A DNA stretch of 64,000 nucleotides from Sequoia sempervirens. Taxonomy: Eukaryota; Streptophyta; Pinopsida; Cupressales; Cupressaceae. Under the pieces are notes generated by a model, which saw nothing but the letters and a program-made list of their open reading frames with translations, was not told the DNA's origin and made no database searches. Made by a program: the position numbers and the translations under genes. Every line of letters begins with the position of its first letter. The stretch's first letter is position 1. The stretch is taken from the NCBI GenBank assembly GCA_007258455.2, contig VDFB02254991.1:124001-188000 (forward strand), in the 5' to 3' direction. Positions 11,379 through 23,310 of this stretch are shown piece after piece.

Positions 11379-11797
11379 ATATAGGAAAAGGAGAATTATT
11401 TCCCTAGCCTTGATTATGTGTAGTCAAATGAACTATTTGAAGAGAATCCTTGTTTGACATTTACTGACATTGCTGGCAGTAACTGTGATGAACTAGAGGT
11501 TGATTCTCATACTCTTATAGGTGACATGCTGGGGAACGATACAAACAAAGATGTAGCACATGAAGGAGAAGTTTCAAATACTTCGCATACTAATGATCGA
11601 GATGATTTGTAACTTTTTTCATCTAAGGAGACCGAAAGGATCTTCGAGCTCGTATCTGAGTTGAATGCAACAATGTTAGCTCATGGGTATTTTGACTGTA
11701 TAGAAAACCTTGCTTTATGTGATTCTTGTAGGATTCATCCTTTTGTTCACATTTTGAGGTAAGTTGTCCAGATTTCTTGTTAGCCTAGGAGATTGCT

Positions 11798-12019
11798 ATG
11801 GTAGGTAAGGAAAAGGATGAACCAAGTACTTCAACGGTTGGAGAAGATGACTATTTAACTAGTAAAATCTATGATGTTGAGAATGTGATCGAATTTGATA
11901 GTCCCAGTGACACCAAACATAATATTTTATTGTTTGAAACTAGTTTTGATAGTGATAAGAATGTGCATAAAAAATTTGAACTTTGTTTTGACATTTTGGA
12001 TAATAATGATGTACCCTAA
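11798..12019 (+). pseudogene. Acidic ORF fragment of the nested element, copy B
   Basis: 73 residues, identical to 1150-1371 and 43576-43797. Between this and the 274-residue frame (11379-11797) the sequence carries stops in all forward frames but still has acidic-looking codon stretches, which suggests decay of one longer ORF. Confidence 0.35.
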
Positions 12020-12063
12020 TGGATGCCCTTTATGTTGAAATTCATGTACTATAGCTGAATGGA

Positions 12064-12489
12064 ATGGTGTTCCATGAGTTGAAACCTCAAGAAGAGGAAA
12101 TCATCCAACCTAAGCATGGATTGGTAGCTGGAGATCTTCAAAATCAGGTGGTTTCCTTTCATCATCCTTTGTATTTTGATTATTTTCAGTTTGATTATGA
12201 TGTTGGGGGTAATAGGATGTGTCTGTGGATTAACCAAAATAAACAAGAAAATGCACAATGTTTAATGTTTCAATCTTTGTATTCTCAAAATGAATTTATG
12301 CCACTTAAAATTTTCATTTATGTGTATAAAGATAAATTTGCTAGATTCAGAATTGTACCTAGCAAATTGAGATTTTTGCACATAATGAAAAATTGGTTAG
12401 GTTCATGTACAAATTTTCATAATTTTATGTTTGTAAAGCTCAATTTTGGAGTTAGTTTTGGATTAGGATTGGTTAGTGTAAGTTTCTAG
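12064..12489 (+). CDS. Hypothetical 141-residue ORF, copy B
   Basis: Identical to 680-1105 and 43106-43531. No recognised domain. It ends about 50 bp before the nested element meets the outer LTR. Confidence 0.35.
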   Translation: MVFHELKPQEEEIIQPKHGLVAGDLQNQVVSFHHPLYFDYFQFDYDVGGNRMCLWINQNKQENAQCLMFQSLYSQNEFMPLKIFIYVYKDKFARFRIVPSKLRFLHIMKNWLGSCTNFHNFMFVKLNFGVSFGLGLVSVSF

Positions 12490-12537
12490 ATTAGTTGGTT
12501 TCTTTTTGTTTTGGTTTCTATTGTCAGTTTTGGTTTC

Positions 12538-15124
12538 ATTTCAGAAATTCCCTAGACAGTTATATTTTCTCATTGCAAAATCGGGGGAAAGAAAAAAGAC
12601 AAAACTCCATGTAGTTCATTGAAGAAGACCAACTAGCCTTCCAAAAGGCATCAATCATTGTTGCAGTAGTGCAAAAATCCCTTTTCCATGTTGATCAAAA
12701 AAGATTCTCCATCAACACCTAAGGAAAGAACTTATATATTAATCGGAAAAGGCATATTTTCCATCGAAGCAACGGTACCTCTCCTTCACACTAGCCAAAA
12801 AATTTTGTAAGTTGGCATCAAAGCCAAAAAATTATACTCCCTGAAGAGGATGAGCTCACTGTTGTGGTAGTGGTGTCATAAAAAAGAAGAAGATAAAACC
12901 GAGGTGCTACTCTAATTAATCAAAATCAGAGTAAGCAAGCCTGCTCTATGTTCTTGTTGAAACTAGAGAAGCCACTACCCCTCCATCATCATAATCCTCT
13001 CAACATGCTAGTATGAGAAGGTAATAGCCATACTCCGGGTCAGTATCTTCTTCATCACTCAAAGAACTAACTGAATCCTGCATAGGAGAGTTCTTCCTCC
13101 CCATATAAGAATCATAAGCCTTGTGGTACTTATTCTTCTTCTTCCCACTAGACTTGCCCTGGTTATGACCAACAACTCTATTCCTTAGGTGGTAATTTCT
13201 CCTAACACCACCCTTCTTAGTTTTAACATAGGTACTCCTCCTACCCTTTGGCATTGTAGGAGCTCTTGGTGTGCCATGTTCAGTTTCAGGTGTGTCCTCT
13301 GAAAATTCAAGCATACTAAGCCTCCTAGACCTCCTGACTGGTTGGACAGACTCACCAGGCTTACTCATTTTCATAGGAGACAAGACAAGGGAAAGAAAAT
13401 CTCAATTGCAAGAAAAATCATCGGTTTATGCTCTCAAATTGAAAATGCAGAAAAGAAACCCTCAAATCCACACAGTTTTTAACTATTCCAAGTGACAATT
13501 GAAGACAATTAAAACTCTTACTACCCCAAGAATTTGAAACTCATAAGCCAACTAATGCATAACTGGCACAGGCCACATATAAAAATCAACTTACTTGGGG
13601 CAATTACTTCAATATCTCTGCAATTAAATGCCTCAACCTCACATGCTTTTTCCCTAGCTCTGCTAATTTCTCAACTCTAGATTACTACAAATGGTGAGAT
13701 AAAACAATAGATGATTCACATTAAGTAGAACAATAGGAGCGTGTAACCATTAAAGATAAAAGAAGGCTCGCACGAGTGAGGTGATAACCAATCACTCAAC
13801 TTTGAATCTGGGTCGTCGATCCCTTCGGATTTAAAGCACAATCAGTGACATTCCTCAAGCATCACTCCTTGCTTTTACAACTTGTGCCTCAAAAATGGCA
13901 ATAACAGCTTAGAAAGTTGCCATGTCTTCACTTAATCTCATTAGTCATCTCTAATTTGACAACCATCATCTATCACCACTTTGGCCCGTACCCCTTCAAT
14001 TGAATCAACGAGGCACCAAGAGCCGACAGTGAGAAGAATATTGCTTCAAATATTCCATTGTCCATCATAGATTTTCCTTCCTTCTCCAGATTTCTATTAG
14101 CGATGCAAGCATTACCATGATGAAATCTCAATCGTTGGATAAAAAGCCACCTTTTTGTCATATTTGTTTCCCATCGTGCATCGCTGATTTATGCTTCAAA
14201 TTACAGATTACATCAGTGATGGGAGAGAAAGGACAATGGAGAAATATCAAGCCATGTGTATCTCCTTGAAAATCAAATGCATGAAAGGTATTACCCATAA
14301 CAAGGCTTCAAAATAATGATGTCACATTAGAACAGAAGACCACATTGCTCATCACCCATTTGAAAAAGGTAAGAACAAAGCTATTAGTGATAAGCGATGA
14401 AAAGAATCACAAAGAATTATGAAGGCCATTGCACATCACAAATTCAAGACATAGGACCAAAAGGCAATTAGTGATAGAAAAGTAGCCAACGATGCAAAGG
14501 GAAACTCACATCGCTCGTCACTAATGTAAAACTCAAGATCCATAACCTATCCATGATACAAGAAACAAGAGAAATACCATTCATCTCACATTTCTAATGT
14601 AAGTTGCACATTCACAAAGCAATCCACGATGAGCGATGAGCAAAAGGGATAGAGGGGACTTAGGTGGGACAATTTGGCATGTGCTCATAAGTTGCTTTAA
14701 GAAGGGAAGCACCTACAATCATGTATGAAAAGGATTTAGAAGACTTAGAACAATTTGTTTCAAAGGATGTAAAGGCCAAACAAGGCCGATAATCAACCTT
14801 ATAAAATAAGGGAAATCAAGGAGCTAGGCACGTAGAAAGGTTTCAATGATGAAAACCCATGAAGTCCTAACCATATGGAGCCGATTACTCAATGAATTTC
14901 AATGACTCGGGTTGCAACTTAACTGACCAGGAACCATCAGTAAGGGGTCAGTGATAGATTATAACACTGATAGGGATATAGACCTAAGGGTTTTTAAGAA
15001 GGGCTTTGACAACAAAAAATCCCAAGGCATTGATAGTGGAAAAAACCCTAAAGTCCAGATACTTGAAACTGGCCAAATTTTATAGAATTTAGAATTAGAA
15101 CCAATTTTTTTAGTGGTTCTATCA
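12538..15124 (-). repeat. 3' LTR (first part) of outer element, copy B
   Basis: Mirror of 40471-43057. It holds the intact LTR-encoded basic ORF (13000-13383). The stretch 13400-15124 has no other gene that I can support; it is rich in short GCGATG/CATCGC words. The short frame 13973-14161 (62 residues) is not kept open in the 5' LTR. Confidence 0.75.
13000..13383 (-). CDS. LTR-encoded small basic protein, copy B
   Basis: About 124 residues from the first ATG (13374); the frame is open from 13383. It is basic: a VRRSRRLSMLEFSED segment near the N terminus, a KGRRSTYVKTKKGGVRRNYH segment in the middle, KKKNKYHK, then an acidic serine stretch (SSLSDEEDTDPEY). The layout suggests a nucleic-acid-binding or nuclear protein, but that is inference and I cannot name a family. 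It lies inside the LTR in the sense direction of the element. The TGA after LLILAC corresponds to CGA in the copy at 20557-21046, a CpG-to-TpG change, so the ancestral protein was longer. Confidence 0.5.
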   Translation of the reverse strand: MSPMKMSKPGESVQPVRRSRRLSMLEFSEDTPETEHGTPRAPTMPKGRRSTYVKTKKGGVRRNYHLRNRVVGHNQGKSSGKKKNKYHKAYDSYMGRKNSPMQDSVSSLSDEEDTDPEYGYYLLILAC

Positions 15125-15753
15125 ATGGCTCCAGTTGGGGATGTTTGTTCCTCCATAACAGAGCAAGATTCTAGAATCTCAAGTGAAGCAGACTAGGCAC
15201 ATAAAACCAAAACCAGGACCAACCCAGACAAGGCAAGAGAACCAAACCAAAGCAACCAACATATATACAATATTCACATGACTGTACAATGTATCCAACT
15301 TCAAATTTTCATAGAAGCCCCTTTTGATGTACAATATCTCAACCTTTACTCTATAACTTAATAAGCTTCATTTTCAATTGGTGGCCCCAAGCCCCCAAAA
15401 AATTAATACCATCCCTTACCTCTGTCAAAAACTTTATTCTTTGTTGTTTGTACGAGACTAGGGCTGAAAACACTGCCATGAATTTCCCACCAGCTAATCA
15501 TGTTCTAGCCAATGCAACTAACCACAATTTCCATATGCTTGAATTTTCCATTTTCATTGCTAACCCTACCCAACTAAAATCTATATTTAGACGTCAAGTA
15601 AAATACAAGATCAATGTGAAATATTACCTTGTTCATTTCACAATTGCTTTCCACCAAATACTCCTCCAAGTGGATTGGAAATTGAAAACATTAATAGTCC
15701 ACTTGATCATTAACACCATAAGGGTTGACATCAATTTCATTTTGTACATCAAA

Positions 15754-16911
15754 CTAAAAGCTTTCATAGACACTTTGTTCAAGATCCTCGCCTAAGAAAA
15801 TATATATTGACTCCTTGAATCTGCATTGCAATTCCATTTCTGATAACTTAGAGTTATTAGAAAGTTCATATAAAACCATGGAGTCATCCTTTGGTATCTG
15901 TCTCATGCCAAATAAAAAATTATCTTGTGTAATGAATGAGAAATTTTCATACACATGCATGTTCTCAAATTGGTGTTCACATTCACTTGAGCGTTGTAAA
16001 CATGCCATATTGCCATTTTCTCCATTACTTGGGGAAAACAATTCAATGAAACCCATGGTTCCTCTACTCATATTCATATCAACATCATCACCACAAACAC
16101 CATTGTCAATTATGTCACATGCATCAAAGAATATCTCCATTTCAGGTTCATTAACACATTCAGGTTCATTCTTCAAATTATCATCCAACTTGAAGCAAAA
16201 TGTTTCAAAGGATAGCTCAAATAACTCAAAATTAACATGGTCATCAACAAAGCACCCATGTGCCTCATCCATTGATATGTATGATGATTCAAATGTGAAG
16301 GATTCATTATAATCTGCATGTTTTTCATTAGAAATTGAATAAGCTTCTTCATCCCTTTCCTCATCAATACATTCTTTGTCAAAAACAATCATGTCCATTT
16401 TTGCAAAAAAACTTGCATATTCCACTTCTACTTCACATAGATAATCAGGAACAACTAGTACATGATCCTGCTATTTAGTGGCACAATTTACATTATTCTT
16501 AGCACTATGCTTAGGCTCAAGATGCTGAACACATATGTTCTTGTCTTCAAATTCATCATCATTCACATAAATAGTATGCTCTAACTCTGACATGATTGAA
16601 TTGCACTCTATGTATCCACTACATGGAATTTGTTCATTCACTTGTAAAGGTAAACCCCCATGATCATTGGTATTATCTCATCCCTCCTACAAACAAAATG
16701 CTTGCAGATCATCATCAGAGAAGGATTTATATTCTTCAGAGAAATGATTAGAAGCTTCAGTTTCCCCTTGATCATTATTGCAAGGGAATTCATCATTACT
16801 CAAGCTATGCTTAGAGTGTTCAGAATGAATTTTCAAACCCTCAATCTCAATGCATCGACTATTTACTTGTGTTGAGAAAACAACAATGCTTGCAAATGTA
16901 CTGATTTGCAC
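15754..16911 (-). pseudogene. Acidic second ORF of outer element, copy B
   Basis: Same frame throughout with a few stops; the longest open part is 223 residues (15754-16425), the first 74 residues (16687-16911). Strongly acidic with D/E clusters and no recognisable enzyme motif. It overlaps the end of gag by about 50 bp in another frame. Identical to 38684-39841. Confidence 0.5.
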
Positions 16912-18130
16912 CTAAACTACTTGTGAATTGGTTATCATCACTATCCTCATCCATACCACAAGACACATGTCTATTCTTTGATACATCCTCTTCACTTACT
17001 TGAGGTGTCTCATGATTTTCCTCAATAAGATATCCACCTCTAACACTTTTGGATTTCGTACTTTTTGCATAATCACACTTGGCCTCCTTAGTAATTCCAA
17101 TCCAATCAATTATTTGATCAAAACCATAGGGATTCAATTCTTTAGGCAAGGTACTCAATCCTAGCTCAAAAATTTCATAGAAAAAGTCAATGCACACATC
17201 ATCTTCTAGTCTGAGACTTTTAGGAATTTCCAACAAGGCATCCAAAAACCTTTCTAATAGGTCATATGGTGATTCTTCCTTATACCTTTTCATACTAGAT
17301 AATCCTTGAACCAAAGATATTTGATTAGTATTTCTTAAGCTTTGTTGATGTTTAAATTAGAATTAACCATTAATTGTACTAGCTGATGATGGAAAAACCA
17401 GAATAGTAGAAGCATCTCTATCGTGACATTTAATGCTATTATCTATTCCATTTGTATGAAATGTGCTAAAGTAGCCGATACTTGTAGCCATATACCCTTT
17501 TATTATTGAATACATCAAGTTGTTTTCAATGTCCATGAAAACTTGATATGCATGATGCAATGTTGTGTGCTCCTTATCCCTCATCAAATAACTCATTTCT
17601 TTATCAAATGCACCCAAATACACAATCAAACATTTTGCATCACTTGGTCTCATATTTTCAGGAATATCCCTTATTTCCTTTCCAAATCTGAGATTAAAAG
17701 CTAGGAGTAACTCTTTTTCATCCTTTTGAATTTCCATGAGTTTTTTCCTTACTGAACTTGGATTAATCCTTTCATTGAATTATTCTATAAATGCTACCCT
17801 AAATTCATTCCATGAAGAAATAAAACATATTGGCAAGTATGAAAGCCAATCTCTAGCATCTTCCTTTAAAGATTGAACAAAGAATTTCATGACAACATCT
17901 TCATGATCTATCTCATAATCTCCCATCAAATCCATAAATGTATGCAAATTTCTATAAGCTGATTCAGAACCTTGTCCTGTGAATTTTGGAAAATGTTCCC
18001 TAACATCATTAGGAACAAAGTTTGGGAAACCCTGAATACCACTAAAATTTAATGGCCTATATCTCCCAATAGATAAATTTACTTGATGGCATGAAAAAGG
18101 CTACATGCCTTGCATATTCTTACTTGACAT
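16859..18130 (-). pseudogene. gag: gag of outer element, copy B
   Basis: Mirror of 37465-38736 with the same in-frame stops; the longest open pieces are 17363-17737 and 16859-17314. The gag core (ARDWLSYLP, then SSWNEFRVAF) lies upstream of 17737. See the copy C entry for the domain description. Confidence 0.7.
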
Positions 18131-19148
18131 TCTACAGGGATATACAAAGGAATGATGCATTTCCTTGTATCCCTTTACAAGCCTCAAATATCAATTGCAC
18201 AATTGATCTTTCACTGCCCTATTCTTTGATTTAATCATGATTTTAAAAAAATACACGACTCAAATACATCTATTCCTTGGATTTCTTAATGGGAAGATTT
18301 TAAGGATAAGCATACTTCTTCATAGAAACTTTAGATTAAACCTTAGAAGTATGTAAAATTACCACTACCATTTCCCTTTATTAGTGCTCAAACCACTTAA
18401 TAGGAAACCAATTTTTTTCCAAATCACTCAACATGGTCTTCACACAAATTTATGCTACTTGAAAACCAAAATAATGGAAATACCTGGATATGTTAAAGCT
18501 ACTTTGAATTATGCTTCTAACTAGAAAAATTTGTAGATCTGAAGCAATATCACCATTCCATCTAGTTCTTGGCATAGAGTTGCCACCTCCTTCTACAAAG
18601 GAATAAACTTCAATAATATGAAGTTTCCTTTTCAGGTTGATTTCAATTTAAGCTTCCCTAATCAATAGGTTCACACATGAATCCTTTACGTTTTCTGCAA
18701 CACAACCCTTTCCATGTTTAAAATGCTCAAAATATAAACTAGATGTTTAGATTTAATAAAATTATTTGAATTTCCCAAGATAATACTGGAGTCCCTTGAA
18801 ATTGTATTTCTATCTTCCCATCAGAGTACATCATTATGTGAGCTAAAGTCTACCTTAATTTTTCTCAGGAAAAACTCATTCTATTCTACTGAATTCTCTC
18901 AAATAATGCATACTGGTGTAGAGATCTCAAAGGCACCACCCACATCCAGTGAGAAATTACAGAATGGACATGGAATCATGGTAGATCTTGATAGGATTTT
19001 CCAATTTTAGGGGAAACATAGAAAATTCTAGCAACATTTATAATAATTGACTCATTGATATTAGAGCTAGACTTAAAATGGACTTGTACCATCAAAGTAT
19101 TTGACTCTAATACTTATGATCTAGAAACACATACTTCATGTGCATTTT

Positions 19149-19166
19149 CCCTAGTAGAGTCACCAA
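19149..19166 (-). other. Primer binding site (tRNA-Arg type) of outer element, copy B
   Basis: Minus strand reads TTGGTGACTCTACTAGGG directly after the 5' LTR end CCAATAGA. It fits the TGGCGACTCCACTGGGG type known for Tat/Ogre elements after three transitions. Between here and gag (18131-19148) I see only an untranslated leader. Confidence 0.65.
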
Positions 19167-22100
19167 TCTATTGGCTATATTTTTAGAACCAAACTTGATC
19201 TTACCAAATTCCTATGGATTAGCCACAATCCAATAACAAGCATAGGTAAGGACTGGTAAAAAAAAAGGATTACAAGGCCCTTACTTCTACTCTTTGGGCT
19301 ATGTGAAACCCAGGAGGGTAATCCTTATTATTTTCATATGATATATTCAACTTCCATTTTATCAAGAACATTTGAACAAACAAATATATTCCTATTAGCT
19401 ACAAATAGATAGAATCCCTCAGGGATTTGATGAATCCTTAAATGAATTCTACCTAAAGAAGAGAATAAGATAGTACCTCACATTTATATGTTATAATTGA
19501 AGGTGTTTAAATGATTTTAATTCTCATTTTGAGCTCTTGGTCTAATGCAAAACTGACTCTTTTGTATTTAAGCTAACCAAAAAAATAGACCAGTGTCTTG
19601 CCTTTGGGTAATGGAGTCACATTTGTAATAACCTGTAATACTTTAGCAATTTGACTCATTAATTTGAGGCTATTGACATATTGCATTACAATATTCAACT
19701 CATTGTGCTGAAAGCAAAAACTACTTAGCAAACCTAAAATCTTCCCTCACAAACCCATGATCTTATTTGATCATTTAGTCAATTCTTTGAATTGAAGTAG
19801 AAATAAAATCACTCATTCAATTAAAAAAATTGAAGAAAAACAAAAGGGTCCTTAACCATTTCATTTATAATTTGGAAGAAAAAATACATAGGAGAGAATG
19901 TGCCTTCAAACTAGCATTTTCATTCATATATTGTTGCTACAGTAAAACTAATTAAGCTCATTACAAACCAACTCATACCCTTGACTCTATACTAATCTGT
20001 TTATCTGTGCATGAATTTACAATATGCTCTTTCATGAGATCAGTTTTCCAACCTAGACCACTTGAGACCCAAAAATTCCTCCTCTACAATTGGACCTGGT
20101 ATCCCATTTATAGAATTATGGGAGCAACAAGCTTTGGGCCAATTTACCATTTCAATCACATTTACATTTGACACTTAATTTAATTTTAGAAATTCCCCAG
20201 ATAGTTATATTTTCTCATTATAAAATGGGGGGAAAGCAAAAAGGAAAAACTCGATGTAGTTCATTGAAGAAGACTAGCTAGCCTTCCGAAGGACATCGTT
20301 CATTGTTGTAGCAATGCCAAAACCCCTTGTCCACATCGATTAAAGAATATTCTCCATCAAAACCTAAGGCAAGAACTTATATATTAATCAAAAAAGGCAT
20401 ATTTTCCATCGAAGCAATGGTGTCCAACACGTCTCCTTCACACCAACCAAAAAATTTTCCAAGTCAACATCAAAGATAAAAAAATTCATGCTCACTAAAG
20501 AGGACGAGCCCGCCATTGTGGTAGAAGTGTCATAAAAAAAAAACACAACCGAGGTGCTACTCTAATTCATCATAATTAGAGTAATCATGCCTGCTCCATG
20601 TTCTTGTTGAAACTAGAGAAGGCACTACCCCTCCATCATCAAAATCCTCTCGACATGCCAGTATGAGAAGGTAATGACCATACTTTGGGTTAGTATCTCC
20701 TTCATCACTCAAAGGACCAGTCAAATCCTGCACAGGAGAGTTGTGCCTCCCCATATAAGAATCATAATCTTTGTGGTACTTATTCTTCTTCTTCCCACAA
20801 GACTTAGCCAATTTCCCAATAGACTCACCCTGGCTATTACCAACAACTCTATTCCTCAAGAGATAATTTCTCCTAACACCACCCTTCTTAGTTTTACCAT
20901 GGGCACTTCTCCTACCCTTTGGCGTTGTAGGAGCTCCTAGTGTGCCACATTCAGTTTCCGGCTGTCCTCCTAAAATTCAAGCATACTAAGCCTCCTAGAC
21001 CTCATGACTGGTTGGACAGACTCACCAAGCTTAATCATTTTCGTAGGAGACAAGACAAAGACAAGTGAAATTGCAAGAAAACTCACCGGTTTATGCTCTC
21101 AAATTGAAAATGCAAAAAAGAAAACCTCAGATCCACATAGTCTTTTACTAGTCCAAGTGACAATTGGAAAAAATTAAAACTCTTACTACCTGAAGAATTT
21201 GAAACTCATAAACCAACTAATGCAAAATTAGAACAGGGCACATATAAAAATCAACTTACCTAGGGCAATTACTTCAATATCTCTACAATTAAATGCCTTA
21301 GCCTCGCATGCTTTTTCCCTAGCTCTAAGCCAATTTCTCAACTCTAGATTACTATAAATGGTGAGATAAAATTGTAGATGATTCACATTAAGTAGAACAA
21401 CAAGATCGTGTAACCATTAATGATAAAATAAGGCTTGTACGAGCGAGGCGACAATGAACTGCTCAACTTTGAATCTGGGTCATCAATCCCTTCGGATTTA
21501 GAGCACAATCAGTGACTTTCCTCAAGCATCGCTCCTTTCTTTTACAACTTGTGCCTCAAAAATGGCGATAAAACCTTATAAAGTTCCCACATCTCCACTT
21601 AATCTCATTAGTCATCTTTATTTTACAACCATCATGTATTGCCACCCTGGCCTATACCCCTTTAATTGAATCAGTGAGGCACCAAGAGTTGGTAGTGAGA
21701 AGAATATTCCTTCAAAATATTCCATCATCCATCGCATATTTTCCTTCCTCCTCCCGAGTTCTATTAGTGATGCAAGAATTGGCACGATGAAATATTAACC
21801 TTTGGATCAAAACCCGCCTTTTGGTCATATTTGTTTCCCATCATGCATTGCTGATTTATGTTTCAAATTCCAGATCACATCAGTGATGGGAGAGAAAAGG
21901 AAATGGAGCAAGATCAAGCCACGTGTATCTCCTTGAAAATCAAAGGCATGAAAGGTATCACCCATATCAAGGCTTAAAAATAACAAGGATGCATTAGAAC
22001 GAAAGACCACATCACTCATCACCCATTTGAAAAGGTAAGCACAAAGTTATTAGCGATAAGAGATGAAAATAATCACAAAGAATCATGAAGGCTATCACAC

Positions 22101-22677
22101 ATCGTGAATTCAAGAAATAGGAGCCAGAGGTGATTAGTGATAGAAAAGTAGCCAACGATGCAAAGGGAAACTCACACCACTCATCATTAATGCAAAACTC
22201 AAGATCCATAACCTATCCCCGATACGTGAAACAAGAGAAATACCATTTATCGCACATTGCTAATGTAAGTCACACGTTCACAAAGCTATCTGAAATAAGA
22301 AAAAGTAGTAGATGGGACTTAAGTGGGACAATTTTGCACGTGCTCATAAGTTTCTTTAAGAAGGGGAGCACCTAGGATCATGTATGAAAAGGCTTTAGAA
22401 GACTTAGAACAATTTGTTTCAAAGGATGTAAAGGCCAAACAAGGCTAATAATTCAACCTTGTAAAATAAAGCAAATCAAGGACTTAGGCACGTGGAAAGG
22501 TTTCAACGATGAAAAACCATGAAGTCCTAACCATATGGGGCCGGTTACTCAATGAATTTCAATGACTTAGGTTGCAAGTTAACTAACTGGGAACTGATGG
22601 TAAGGGGTCAGTGACAAATTATAATATTAACAGGGACAAAGACCTAAGGGTTCTTAGGAAGGTCTCTAACAACAAAA
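19167..22677 (-). repeat. 5' LTR of outer element, copy B (cut by the gap)
   Basis: Mirror of about 32912-36428. It lacks roughly the first 100 bp of the LTR because the assembly gap starts at 22678. Unlike the rest of arm B it differs from copy C by about 2 to 3 percent. Confidence 0.75.
20557..21046 (-). pseudogene. Decayed LTR-encoded basic ORF in 5' LTR, copy B
   Basis: The C-terminal 100 residues are open (20557-20859) and run past the usual LLILAC end into REDFDDGGVV and on to a stop at 20557, showing that the short form elsewhere is truncated. Upstream the frame is broken by frameshifts, and the first start codon is ACG instead of ATG. There is a four-residue insertion (around GKLAKS) relative to the 3' LTR form. 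Confidence 0.5.
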
Positions 22678-22777
22678 NNNNNNNNNNNNNNNNNNNNNNN
22701 NNNNNNNNNNNNNNNNNNNNNNNNNNNNNNNNNNNNNNNNNNNNNNNNNNNNNNNNNNNNNNNNNNNNNNNNNNNNN
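22678..22777. other. Assembly gap of exactly 100 N
   Basis: A run of exactly 100 N is a conventional filler for an unknown distance. It ends arm B inside the 5' LTR and begins in the RNase H region of a different element, so nothing links the two sides directly. Confidence 0.95.
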
Positions 22778-22799
22778 CAGACACACCTATATATGTTGA

Positions 22800-23310
22800 G
22801 AATCCCTTGATATCTAAGTTCCCTGATGAATCAATGTTCCTTGTCAATATCACATATCAATGGAATATGTACTTTGATGGATCGTTCACCCAACATGGAT
22901 CAAGAGAAGGAATTATTTTCATCACCCCTCAAGGTGATTTCATTCCAAAGTCATATAGGCTATCATTTCCCTATAATAACAACATTGTTGAGTATGGAGC
23001 CCTAATCACAGGTCTAAGGATAGCGGTTCAATGATAGATACAAGAGATGAAAGTCTATGGAGACTCACATCTGGTTATCAACCAAGTCAATGATGAATAC
23101 CAAACTAAGGATGACAAGTTTACTCCTTATAAACAGATGGTAAAAATTCTCAAGGACCTTTTCATAGATATAACTTTTGAGAAGATTCCTCACATGAACA
23201 ACAGAGCAACAAATGCTATGGCAACAATCGGATCACTGTTAGATGTTGAAAAAAATCCTCCTATGCGAATTCTTGGTAGAACAACTTCTCATACAAACTT
23301 TTGAAATTCC
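22800..23310 (+). pseudogene. Second (archaeal-type) RNase H of the Tat element
   Basis: The sequence shows WNMYFDGSF, then GIIFITPQGD, then NNIVEYGALITGL, then VYGDSHLVINQV, which give the first three acidic catalytic positions (D in FDGS, E in EYGAL, D in GDS). The following VKILKDLFIDITFEKIPHMNN matches the Tat second RNase H. Two adjacent stops follow AVQ near 23032, and a frameshift occurs near 23250, so it is inactive. In the family this domain is thought to help remove RNA primers during reverse transcription. Confidence 0.75.

Larger units (their letters stand above)
10233..12537 (+). mobile_element. Truncated nested element, copy B
   Basis: This is the 3' part of the nested gag element: the end of the first acidic piece (stop at 10377-10379) followed by the 274-, 73- and 141-residue frames. 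Its gag, primer site and LTR were lost at the junction at 10233. It ends where the outer LTR begins at 12538. Confidence 0.65.
10233..13168. repeat. Right arm of a perfect palindrome; left arm is 1-2936
   Basis: Position p in 1-2936 pairs with 13169 minus p. All checked ORFs are identical on opposite strands, with no length change. The spacer is 2937-10232 (7.3 kb). The left arm is limited only by the window start, so the true palindrome may be longer. Confidence 0.9.
10233..22677 (-). repeat. Inverted arm B, pairing with about 32912-45362
   Basis: Positions sum to 55595 from 10233 to past 19600 without any shift, so there are no indels over 9.4 kb. The first difference I find is at 19600 (G against T on the same strand). 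From there to the gap differences rise to an estimated 2 to 3 percent with small indels. The arm holds the outer element in minus orientation, truncated inside the nested element. Confidence 0.9.

Noticed and set aside
15815..16312. 165-residue plus-strand ORF opposite the acidic ORF (and its copy at 39283-39780)
   Set aside because: It is the antisense shadow of the acidic ORF, caused by its skewed codon use.
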